Shown piece after piece: positions 10,045 to 19,262 of a stretch of DNA of 64,000 nt; the first letter of the stretch is position 1, and the number at the start of each line of letters is the position of its first letter. Below the pieces are notes generated by a model. That model had not been told where the DNA came from, did not search any database, and saw only the letters and a list, made by a program, of their open reading frames with translations. The stretch lies in assembly GCA_963834365.1 (NCBI GenBank), contig CAWIBS010000034.1, positions 62,001 to 126,000 of the forward strand, given 5' to 3'. A program made the translations under genes and the position numbers. Origin of the DNA: CAWJAP01 sp963834365. Its GTDB lineage: Bacteria; Acidobacteriota; Vicinamibacteria; Vicinamibacterales; Vicinamibacteraceae.

Positions 10045-10569
10045 GTGAATGCCCGTCGGTCCGTGCTCACGCTTGGTTTGATCGCGGGGTTGCTCTCCGC
10101 ACCGCGGACCCTGGCTGGCACGGAACCCTTCGCGAAGGTCCCTGACAGCTGCCCGGTTACGGCGGTTCATGGTCCCTGGTTCGTTCCTCCCGCTCCATAC
10201 CCGGCGGCCCCGCCGTCCGGCACAGTCTGGATCGGCTCCGACTCGCTGTGGGTGATGGCGAAGGCCGATGGCGTGTGGCGCGGGATAGGGCGGCCCACGT
10301 CGCAGGGGCTCGCGTATCGCAACAAGCAGTTCTGGTGGCGGCCCGGCTATCACGGACCGAGCGAGCCGACCCCTGCGTTGCACGTGCGTGGACGACGCCT
10401 GGGGGGACCGGCGGCCGAGATTCAGGTCGGCCCTGCCACCAACGCCCACGACGAGTCGTTTGGCGGCTGGACGATGCTGGTCATGCCGGAGATCCCGCAG
10501 GGCTGCTGGGAACTGACCGGCCAGTATGGAGACGATCGCGTCAGCCTGGTCGTCTGGGTGGAGGAATGA
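10045..10569 (+). CDS. Secreted hypothetical protein
   Basis: A GTG at 10045 is the probable start: AGGAGGG lies 7 nt upstream and the product then opens with a classic signal peptide (VNARRSVLTLGLIAGLLSA, cleavage near TLAG). An upstream ATG at 9952 would place a non-signal stretch in front. The mature part of about 150 residues contains one cysteine near the start and one near the end (PDSCPVT ... QGCWELTGQY), which could form a disulfide, and an immunoglobulin-like strand pattern (GCWELTGQYGDDRVSLVVWV). I do not recognise a named family. It overlaps the DUF418 start codon by ATGA, so both are probably translated together. Confidence 0.55.
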   Translation: MNARRSVLTLGLIAGLLSAPRTLAGTEPFAKVPDSCPVTAVHGPWFVPPAPYPAAPPSGTVWIGSDSLWVMAKADGVWRGIGRPTSQGLAYRNKQFWWRPGYHGPSEPTPALHVRGRRLGGPAAEIQVGPATNAHDESFGGWTMLVMPEIPQGCWELTGQYGDDRVSLVVWVEE

Positions 10570-11825
10570 CGCCGGTTCCCGTCCCGTCAGGCGAGCGCAT
10601 CGAGACGCTCGACGTGCTTCGCGGCTTTGCCCTGCTGGGTATCCTGGCGATGAACGTCCGCGCGATGGCGGCGCCGTTCGGGACCTACCTGTACCCGTAC
10701 GCGCTCTTCGACTTCACCGGCGCCAGCCGCGCCGCCTACATCTTCACCAGCGTGGTGTTCGACCTGAAGATGATGGGGCTGTTCTCGATGCTCTTCGGGG
10801 CGGGCGTGCTGCTGTATGCCGCCAAGCCGACCGAATCCGGGCTGCCTCCGCGCGGACTGTGGTTCCGACGGATGTTCTGGCTGCTTGCGATCGGCCTCGT
10901 CCACGCCTATCTGATCTGGGACGGCGACATCCTCGTGCCGTATGCGCTGTGCGGCCTGCTCCTCCTGTGGTGGGTACGCCGGTTCAGCGCCGGCGTGCTG
11001 CTCGCCTTGTCGATGGCGTTTCTGCTCGTCGGCGTCCTGCTGTCGGTCAGCCACGGGATGGCGTGGACGACGATGTCCGAAGCCGAGCGCGCGACCGAGC
11101 TCGAGATGTTGACGCCGACGCGCGAACAGGCGAGCCAGCACCTCGCACGGATGCTCGGCAGCTACTCCGAGGTCGTCGCGCATCGCGCCCCGACCGTGTT
11201 CATGGCGCAGACGATCTACTTCGGGCTCTTCTTCTTCTGGCGATGCAGCGGAATGATGCTGCTCGGCATGGCCCTCTACAAGTGGGGTTTTCTCGACGGT
11301 CGCCGCCCGGCCCGCGACTATCTGATTGCGGCGGCGACGTGCCTTCCGCTGGGGCTGGCGCTGGCGTGGTACGGGACGGTGGCGCTCGAGCGGGTGCGCT
11401 TCGCCATGCCCGACCGCACGATCGCGGATCTCTGGAACTACGTCGGGGCCATCTTCGCGTCCGTCGGGTATGCGGCCGTGCTGATTCTGGTCGTCAAGGG
11501 CGGCGTGCTCACCGGGCTCCGCTGGCGACTCGCGGCGGTCGGACAAATGGCCTTCTCCAACTACCTGCTGCAAAGCCTCATCGCCTCGGCGCTGTTTCTC
11601 GGCTGGGGCCTGGGATGGGCAGGCCGGCTGGACTACGCCGAGCAGCTGATCGTCGTCGCGATCATCTGGAGCGTGCAGCTGGCGCTCAGTCCCGTCTGGT
11701 TACGCCAGTACCGTTTCGGCCCGGCGGAGTGGCTCTGGCGATCGCTGACCTATTGGCAGCGGCAGCCGATGCGTCGAGAGACGCCACGATCCCCGCGCTC
11801 GGGACCGTTGCCGGCCGGCGTGTAG
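10566..11825 (+). CDS. DUF418 (YeiB-like) integral membrane protein
   Basis: The protein has the DUF418 hallmark start (ERIETLDVLRGFALLGILAMNVRAM) and about ten hydrophobic segments, including FSMLFGAGVLLYA, WLLAIGLVHAYLIWDGDIL and, near the C-terminus, the conserved GQMAFSNYLLQSLIAS block followed by PVWLRQYRFGPAEWLWRSLTYW, which is the family's closing motif. The ATG at 10566 is chosen because it overlaps the previous stop (ATGA), sits just behind GGAGG and matches where the family begins; the same frame is open much further upstream but not family-like. DUF418 proteins are inner-membrane proteins of unclear function. The last 31 codons lie inside a 109-bp repeat that recurs at 13452. Confidence 0.85.
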   Translation: MTPVPVPSGERIETLDVLRGFALLGILAMNVRAMAAPFGTYLYPYALFDFTGASRAAYIFTSVVFDLKMMGLFSMLFGAGVLLYAAKPTESGLPPRGLWFRRMFWLLAIGLVHAYLIWDGDILVPYALCGLLLLWWVRRFSAGVLLALSMAFLLVGVLLSVSHGMAWTTMSEAERATELEMLTPTREQASQHLARMLGSYSEVVAHRAPTVFMAQTIYFGLFFFWRCSGMMLLGMALYKWGFLDGRRPARDYLIAAATCLPLGLALAWYGTVALERVRFAMPDRTIADLWNYVGAIFASVGYAAVLILVVKGGVLTGLRWRLAAVGQMAFSNYLLQSLIASALFLGWGLGWAGRLDYAEQLIVVAIIWSVQLALSPVWLRQYRFGPAEWLWRSLTYWQRQPMRRETPRSPRSGPLPAGV

Positions 11826-11840
11826 CGATCGATTCGTCGC
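11732..11840 (+). repeat. 109-bp direct repeat, copy 1 (3' end of the DUF418 gene)
   Basis: This segment encodes the last about 31 residues and the stop codon of the DUF418 protein plus 15 bp beyond. It recurs in the same orientation at 13452-13560 with four transitions in 109 bp (positions 11752, 11782, 11788 and 11822). The two copies flank the nucleotide-transporter gene. The match ends abruptly on both sides. Confidence 0.9.
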
Positions 11841-12053
11841 GCGATCTCCTCCGTTCGCCCCACCCCATCACCGCGCTTCCGAGAAGCGACCCGAATTGGG
11901 CCGCGCTCGTCTACAACTGAATCGAGTTGAAGTGGCGGGACGGCACCATCGATGGGTTGTGTCGCCACTGGATTCTGGGGCAGACTGCTCAGCACCGAAC
12001 CGGCCGCTGGTCGGTCTTTCGGAACGTGCCGCATTTGACAGGGTGAGCTTTCC

Positions 12054-13409
12054 ATGACGACACCGCCATCCGCGCCCTCCGCCGCTCCCGGGCCGCTCGA
12101 TCGCTTCCTGAAGCTGTTCACGGACGTCCGGTCGGGTGAAAGTACGACCGCGCTACTCCTGGCGTTCAACATCTTCCTGATCCTGATGGCCTATTACGTG
12201 CTCAAGGTCGTTCGGGAGGCGCTGATTCTGAGCGAGGCGAGCCCGGAGGTGAAGGCGTACATGTCGGCCGGGCAGGTGGTGTTGCTCGCGTTTGCCGTGC
12301 CGGCGTACGCGAAGCTCGTGTCGGCGATGGACCGGCGCAGGCTGATCAACACGGTCAACGGGTTTTTCGTCGTGTGCCTGGCCGTGTTCTACGTGCTCGG
12401 ACGAGCGGGCGTGCCGCTGGGCATCCCATACTTTCTGTGGATCGGCATCTTCAACCTGATGGTCGTGGCGCAGTTCTGGTCCTTTGCCAACGACGTGTAC
12501 TCGAAGGACGAAGGCGAGCGGCTGTTTCCGATTGTCGGCTTCGGCGCGTCGCTTGGCGCCGTCTTCGGGTCGATGTTTTCCGAACAATTCATCGAGCTGA
12601 TCGGTGTGTTGGAGCTGATGATTGTCGGTGCCGTACTGCTCGTGGCGCAGGTGTTCCTGACGAACGCCATCGACCGCCGCGAGCGCGCGCGCGTGGCCGC
12701 GAGCCGGTCTGCGCCGAAGCCGGCCGCGTCGCACACCGCATCGAAGGGCGCGTTCAGCATGGTCTTCAAGACGCGCTATCTGCTCATGATGGCGGTGATG
12801 CTGATGCTCCTCAACTGGGTCAACACAACCGGCGGGTACATCCTGGATAGCATCGTGCTCGAAAACGCGATCGCACAGGTGGGAAGCACCGACCAGAACG
12901 CCATCAAAAGCGCCATCGGCCAGTTCTACTCGACCTATTTCACCTACGTGAACGTCCTCGGGCTGCTGCTGCAGATGTTCGTGGTGTCGCGGGTGGTCAA
13001 GTACCTGGGTGTCGGTTTTGGCATCATGATTCTGCCCGTGATCTCGCTCACGGCTTACTCGATCATCGTGTTCTTCCCGCTGCTGCGCGCTGTGCGCACC
13101 GCAAAGGTGGCGGAAAACGCCACTGACTACTCCCTGAACAACACGATAAAAAACATGCTGTTCCTTCCGTGTACGACGGAACAGAAATACAGTGCCAAGC
13201 AGGCGATCGATTCGTTCTTCGTCCGCATGGGCGATGTTCTCTCGGCGTTGCTCGTGTTCGTGGGCACGGCTGTGTTCACACTGGACCCACGAGGGTTCGC
13301 GGCGGTGAACGCCCTGCTCGTGATCGTCTGGCTGGGCCTGGCCTGGCGGACGGGGAGAACCTATACAGAGCTCGCGGCAACCGGAAAGCCCCCGGTGACC
13401 GCAGCCTGA
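12054..13409 (+). CDS. TLC/Npt1-type nucleotide (ATP/ADP) translocase-like transporter
   Basis: An integral membrane protein of 451 residues with about twelve hydrophobic segments. The segments FNIFLILMAYYVLKVVREALIL, FNLMVVAQFWSFANDVY and LNNTIKNMLFLPCTTEQKYSAKQAIDSFFVRMGD are characteristic of the TLC ATP/ADP carrier family and its free-living bacterial relatives; the KxVREALIL and K-x-AID residues correspond to the charged positions of that family. Classical members exchange host ATP for ADP in intracellular bacteria, whereas homologues in free-living organisms have no settled role, so nucleotide or another solute are both possible. It is intact and stands alone, with a copy of the DUF418 gene end on each side. 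Confidence 0.75.
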   Translation: MTTPPSAPSAAPGPLDRFLKLFTDVRSGESTTALLLAFNIFLILMAYYVLKVVREALILSEASPEVKAYMSAGQVVLLAFAVPAYAKLVSAMDRRRLINTVNGFFVVCLAVFYVLGRAGVPLGIPYFLWIGIFNLMVVAQFWSFANDVYSKDEGERLFPIVGFGASLGAVFGSMFSEQFIELIGVLELMIVGAVLLVAQVFLTNAIDRRERARVAASRSAPKPAASHTASKGAFSMVFKTRYLLMMAVMLMLLNWVNTTGGYILDSIVLENAIAQVGSTDQNAIKSAIGQFYSTYFTYVNVLGLLLQMFVVSRVVKYLGVGFGIMILPVISLTAYSIIVFFPLLRAVRTAKVAENATDYSLNNTIKNMLFLPCTTEQKYSAKQAIDSFFVRMGDVLSALLVFVGTAVFTLDPRGFAAVNALLVIVWLGLAWRTGRTYTELAATGKPPVTAA

Positions 13410-13422
13410 CCATGCGACAACG

Positions 13423-13545
13423 ATGAAAGCCATCAGGAAAATGATGGACAAGCTCTGGCGATCGCTGACCTGTTGGCAGCGGCAGCCGATGCGTCGAGAG
13501 ATGCCACAATCCCCGCGCTCGGGACCGTTGCCGGCCGGCGTATAG
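13423..13545 (+). pseudogene. Orphan C-terminal fragment of a DUF418 gene
   Basis: Behind the transporter gene an open stretch from ATG 13423 runs to TAG 13545. Its last about 31 codons (from KLWRSLTCWQRQPMRRE onward) are the duplicated tail of the DUF418 protein encoded at 10566-11825. Three of the four differences change an amino acid (Tyr to Cys, Thr to Met, Arg to Gln) and one is silent, which fits a relic that is no longer under selection. No other DUF418 sequence is present next to it. Confidence 0.7.
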
Positions 13546-13560
13546 CGATCGATTCGTCGC
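13452..13560 (+). repeat. 109-bp direct repeat, copy 2
   Basis: Second copy of the repeat at 11732-11840, in the same orientation, with 105 of 109 bases identical. It ends 50 bp before the kinase start codon, so it lies immediately upstream of, and may overlap, that gene's promoter region. Confidence 0.9.
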
Positions 13561-13596
13561 ACTGGCATGGCCGAAACCGGATGCGGGGCTGACGAC

Positions 13597-13602
13597 TATA
13601 CT
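13597..13602 (+). promoter_or_regulatory. Possible -10 box of the kinase gene (leaderless start)
   Basis: TATACT stands 8 nt before the GTG start of the kinase, and no Shine-Dalgarno sequence is visible between them. That spacing would put the transcription start at or next to the start codon and give a leaderless mRNA. No good -35 box is seen about 17 bp upstream, so this is a weak call. Confidence 0.3.
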
Positions 13603-13610
13603 CAAGCCTC

Positions 13611-16283
<2,673 letters not shown>

Positions 16284-16287
<4 letters not shown>

Positions 16288-16859
16288 AGACGATCCAGGT
16301 GCAGGGCGCTCATCACATCACCATCGTCGGATCGACGAAGCAGAGTGCCATCGACTTCTGGGAAGGGGTGCTGGGCATGCCGTTCGTCCTGGAGCAGCCC
16401 AACCTCGGCAAGCCGGATGAGAACCACCTCTACTTCGATCCCGGGGATGGGCGCCTGCTCACCGTCTTCACCAACGAGTCACGCGAGGACGCCCGGCGGC
16501 ATGCGCCACGGGAAGTCGGATGCGTGGAGCACATCGCCTTCAACGTCTCGAGAGCGACGTTCATGCACGCTCCCGCCCGGCTGCAGGAGCGTGGCATCGA
16601 GTTCATTCAGCGCGATCGCGGCTTCATGGACTCCATCTACCTCCACGATCCCAACGGCCTCAAGATCGAGCTGGCCTGCTACAAGTTCGAGACTCCCGAA
16701 GGCCTGCGCGCCGTCGATGTGCTGATGAAGGCCCATCTGCTGCGCGTGGCACGTGGCGACCATCACATCACGGACGAGCATGTCGCCGATGCCATCGAGT
16801 TGCTGCTCGCGTCGCGGCCGCGCCTGACCTCTGAAGAGAAGGCATCCACACCTGCCTGA
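16284..16859 (+). CDS. VOC family protein (extradiol dioxygenase/glyoxalase type)
   Basis: The 191-residue protein opens with VQGAHHITIVGSTKQSAIDFWEGVLGMPF, the typical first VOC strand with a metal-ligand histidine, and contains CVEHIAFNV (second His) and FMDSIYLHDPNGLKIELACY (Glu ligand), the arrangement of ring-cleaving dioxygenases and glyoxalase I. A helical tail of about 60 residues (from EGLRAVDVLMKAH) is longer than in small VOC proteins. The ATG overlaps the kinase stop by ATGA, which couples its translation to the kinase. Whether the pair has a shared role is unknown; substrate is not predictable. Confidence 0.8.
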
Positions 16860-16876
16860 CGCCGCTCGTGCTCAGG

Positions 16877-16895
16877 CGCCCGGCGACGCCGGGCG
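16877..16895 (+). other. Perfect GC-rich inverted repeat between the VOC and HTH genes
   Basis: CGCCCGGCG and CGCCGGGCG flank a single A, so the RNA could fold into a compact stem. It begins 17 nt after the VOC stop codon. No T-run follows, so it is not a standard intrinsic terminator, but it marks the boundary in front of the EPS regulatory genes and could act as a pause or partial terminator. Confidence 0.45.
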
Positions 16896-16951
16896 TGCTA
16901 AGCTGCCCTCGTCGACGTGCCCGCCCGCCAGTTCCGAAGATCAGGTGGAAC

Positions 16952-17158
16952 ATGGCCATCCGCGATCTCTCGACCCATCCTCGACCGTACGTGTCGGTTC
17001 GTGAGCTCGCGCACTACTGGGACGTGCATCGGCACGAGCTCTACAAGCAGATCGACGCCGGCACTCTCCCTGCTGTCCGCCTCGGCCCCCGGCTCTGCAG
17101 AATTCGTACTGCGGATGCGCTGCAGTTTGCGATCAGCGCCAAATTCAAAGTGGCCTGA
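16952..17158 (+). CDS. Excisionase-like helix-turn-helix protein 1
   Basis: A 68-residue protein with a MerR/excisionase-type DNA-binding domain: PYVSVRELAHYWDVHRHELYKQIDAGTLPAVRLGPRLCRIRTADALQF. The order helix-turn-helix, then a G-x-L-P-A-V-R wing strand and a final RI..ADAL helix is the standard HTH_17 pattern. The ATG at 16952 is preferred because AGGTGGA precedes it and the family begins there. Two related genes follow on the same strand (17261 and 18065), and an UpxY antiterminator comes next, so it is probably a regulator of the EPS locus rather than a phage excisionase; no integrase is present. Confidence 0.7.
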   Translation: MAIRDLSTHPRPYVSVRELAHYWDVHRHELYKQIDAGTLPAVRLGPRLCRIRTADALQFAISAKFKVA

Positions 17159-17260
17159 ACGTTGCAATTTGCTTCGGCCATTCCGAAGGGTTGCGGACCT
17201 CGTGCACTACCGGACGGCCAGCACGGTCGAGGTTTCGCTGCTCTGCGGAAGGCCCCCTTT

Positions 17261-17552
17261 ATGTCGTTCAAGCGGCAGCAGCAGCTCACCGATCTGCTCA
17301 CCTACTCCGGCGCATTCGTGACCGTGCGCCAGCTCTCGGAGTACTGGGACGTCAGCCGGAAACACGTGCTCAAGCTGATTGAAACGGGCTCGCTCGAGTC
17401 GAATCCGGCTCGGACCGAAGACCTATCGAGTCAGGGTACAGGCCGCGTTGGACTTCGAGAGCCGCAGCAGGAGCCACGGCGAGTTTGGACTTGGTCCATC
17501 CCGCGACGCGCCGTCCACTCGCGAGGACTCGGACACTCGACGGCGTTCGTGA
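17261..17552 (+). CDS. Excisionase-like helix-turn-helix protein 2 (one frameshift)
   Basis: The product starts MSFKRQQQLTDLLTYSGAF and then has VTVRQLSEYWDVSRKHVLKLIETGSLES, clearly related to protein 1. As written the frame runs out of the family here; removing one base at 17401-17403 restores IRLGPKTYRVRVQAALDF, the expected wing and closing helix, and the gene then ends at 17552 with a Ser/Arg/Asp-rich tail (about 96 residues). Total length is 1 mod 3. It lies 102 bp behind protein 1. Role as for that protein: a likely DNA-binding regulator of the EPS genes. Confidence 0.6.
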
Positions 17553-18064
17553 CACCGGGCGCGACCCCGCGTGGCCCCCTGTTCACAATTGCAACACGCG
17601 ACACGGAATGACACGGTCGCAATTGAAACGCCTGCCGCCCGATTCCTCCTTTCTCCCCGCCGTTGCTCGCGCTGGCCGGGCTAGCAGCCCGCGCCACCTC
17701 GGCGGCGCGCTGCATGCCAGCCGAGCTCAGCCCACTCCTCACTCTGTGCCGATGGTGCGCAGGCCTTCAGGCGCCTGCCGGCACCCAAGACATGGGGCTG
17801 TCGGCCGACAAGCGCCGTTTAGGGCCACCTGAGTCCTGCGTGACCGGTCGTGCGTGTTGTGGCTTCTGAGCTGCGTTGTGAGAAGCCACGCCAGATGTTG
17901 CCGCTGCGTCGTTAGTGCGAGCACCGTCTGGACACGTCTCCAGCCGACGTTCATTCTCCGACTCGATCGGCCTGGCGAGCGCCGCGTCGGCGCATCGATC
18001 CCGACCCGGGCCGTGCCTCCGGGGTGCGACACATCGCGTCCTGCAAACGGGAGGGCGGAGCGAC
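17553..18064 (+). other. Gene-free 512-bp stretch between HTH genes 2 and 3
   Basis: No convincing coding region is seen on either strand. The stretch contains a 10-bp palindrome CAGGCGCCTG at 17768-17777 and a clean hairpin at 17859-17889 (GTGGCTTCT and AGAAGCCAC around a 13-nt loop). Neither is followed by a T-run. It could be a long 5' leader or regulatory region for the downstream EPS genes. No known riboswitch consensus was recognised. Confidence 0.4.
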
Positions 18065-18338
18065 GTGGCGATACGCAACCTTGTGGATCACGCGGTGCCT
18101 TACGTGACCGTGCGCGAGCTGGCCGAGTACCTGGCGCGTCAGCCAGAAGCAGATTCGCCGACGGATGGCGGCCGGATACCTGAGCGGCGTGCGGCTCGGA
18201 CCGCGAATCTGCCGAATCAGCGTCGCGTCGGCGCTCGCCTTCGAACGGGCGGCCGAGCAGGCGCTCGAAGAGGGCATCCGGACGGACGACAGGGTGATGG
18301 TGCGCACGCCGGGCTCGAGTCGGCAGCGTCCGCACTGA
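18065..18338 (+). CDS. Excisionase-like helix-turn-helix protein 3 (one frameshift)
   Basis: Starting at GTG 18065 the product reads VAIRNLVDHAVPYVTVRELAEY, close to the start of protein 1. Removing one C of the CC pair at 18130-18131 continues it as W-R-VSQKQIRRRMAAGYLSGVRLGPRICRISVASALAFERAAEQ, a full HTH_17 domain, and the gene ends at 18338 (about 90 residues). Total length is 1 mod 3. The helix after the domain is longer than in protein 1. A short hairpin (CCTCGCG and CGCGAGG, 18345-18369) follows 6 nt after the stop. It directly precedes the UpxY gene. Confidence 0.6.
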
Positions 18339-18529
18339 CGGCATCCTCGCGCGGGTCGCTCACGCGAGGCCCGCGGGATCGACGGCGATCCGGGACAGCC
18401 ACATGACCAGCAACCAGACAGCCCAGGCCTTCCGCTCCGGCCATGACGATGGTGGCCTGCCGCTGGGCCCTGCGCCCGGCCGCGGCCCACATCTGCGCCC
18501 GGCCCGATCATGACGAGCGCCGAACGCCC

Positions 18530-19081
18530 GTGAACCCGGGCGACACGACCGTGAACGGATACGGTGCGTCGCGCGCGGCAGAGCTCAGGTGGTTCGCGGT
18601 CGTCACCCGGTCGAGACACGAGCGGAAGGTCCACGACCAGCTTCAGTCCAGGGACGTCGAGTCGTTTCTGCCGTTCGTTCAGCGGTGGAGCCGCTGGCGC
18701 GATCGGCGAAAGCTGATCGAGTGGCCGCTCTTCCCCGGTTATTGCTTCGCCCGATGCTCGTCGGGCAACGTGCGGCCGGTGCTGGCGTGCCAGGGCGTGG
18801 TGCACCTCGTCTCGTTCGCCGCCCGCCCCGCGCCCGTCCCCGACTACGAGATCGACGGCATCCGGCGTTTGCTGGCCTCGACGCTCCCACACGACCCGTG
18901 CCCCTTGATCGAGGTCGGGATGTGGGTGCAGGTCGTCTACGGCCCCCTGCGCGGCGTCCGCGGGCGGCTCGTGCACAAGGACCGCAGCACCACGCTCGTG
19001 GTCGCGATTGAAATGCTCGGACGGGCGCTCAGCGTCCAGATCGACGCGGCCGATGTCGAGCCGCTGGGGACGCCGTCGTAG
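18530..19081 (+). CDS. UpxY/NusG-family transcription antiterminator
   Basis: The protein has the NusG N-terminal domain (ELRWFAVVTRSRHERKVHDQL, FLPFVQRWSRWRDRRK, WPLFPGYCFARC) and a C-terminal KOW-type domain (VGMWVQVVYGPLRGVRGRLVHK), the layout of NusG paralogues that head polysaccharide loci and let RNA polymerase read through the long operon. GTG 18530 is taken as the start, although GTG 18551 is possible and the frame stays open to 18443; none has a strong Shine-Dalgarno box. It stands directly before the Wzz gene, as expected for an EPS-specific antiterminator, and the hairpins in this region may be its targets (inference). Confidence 0.8.
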   Translation: MNPGDTTVNGYGASRAAELRWFAVVTRSRHERKVHDQLQSRDVESFLPFVQRWSRWRDRRKLIEWPLFPGYCFARCSSGNVRPVLACQGVVHLVSFAARPAPVPDYEIDGIRRLLASTLPHDPCPLIEVGMWVQVVYGPLRGVRGRLVHKDRSTTLVVAIEMLGRALSVQIDAADVEPLGTPS

Positions 19082-19114
19082 GCACGTGGCGCGCGCCGCG
19101 CAGGAGTGACGGAC

Positions 19115-19258
19115 ATGTTGACGACACACACCGGGCGCTTCATCACGGTTGTCGGTGTGATCGACGAAGAGGCCGCGCGTCCTCCCGGGCTCCCCCGGAC
19201 GTTCGATCGCGTCGCCTTCAGGATTGGGCTGAGCCTGTGGGTTCCGCTCGAGTCGTGA
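19115..19258 (+). CDS. Small ORF of 47 codons between upxY and the Wzz gene
   Basis: An ATG with a GGAG box 8 nt upstream opens a 47-codon frame that ends 4 nt before the Wzz start. The predicted peptide (MLTTHTGRFITVVGVIDEE ... SLWVPLES) has a beta-strand-like start and no membrane segment. I recognise no family. The good ribosome binding site and the tight junction to the Wzz gene, which itself lacks a strong Shine-Dalgarno box, suggest that it is translated and may serve coupling. Confidence 0.4.
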   Translation: MLTTHTGRFITVVGVIDEEAARPPGLPRTFDRVAFRIGLSLWVPLES

Positions 19259-19262
19259 GCTC

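Noticed and set aside
10248..10565. N-terminal extension of the DUF418 protein to 10248
   Set aside because: It overlaps the secreted protein gene and has no family similarity; the ATGA overlap at 10566 fits the known start.
11732..13560. Insertion sequence or transposon carrying the nucleotide transporter
   Set aside because: No transposase and no terminal inverted repeats are present; the repeat is simply the 3' end of the DUF418 gene.
17553..18064. Cyclic-di-GMP or other riboswitch upstream of EPS genes
   Set aside because: No GEMM-type or other recognisable consensus core was found; only simple hairpins are visible. The 56806-57244 region was also read with the same result.
16952..18338. 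Remnant of a prophage or integrative element (because of the excisionase-like genes)
   Set aside because: No integrase, no phage structural genes and no att-like direct repeats are nearby; the genes lead into EPS genes.
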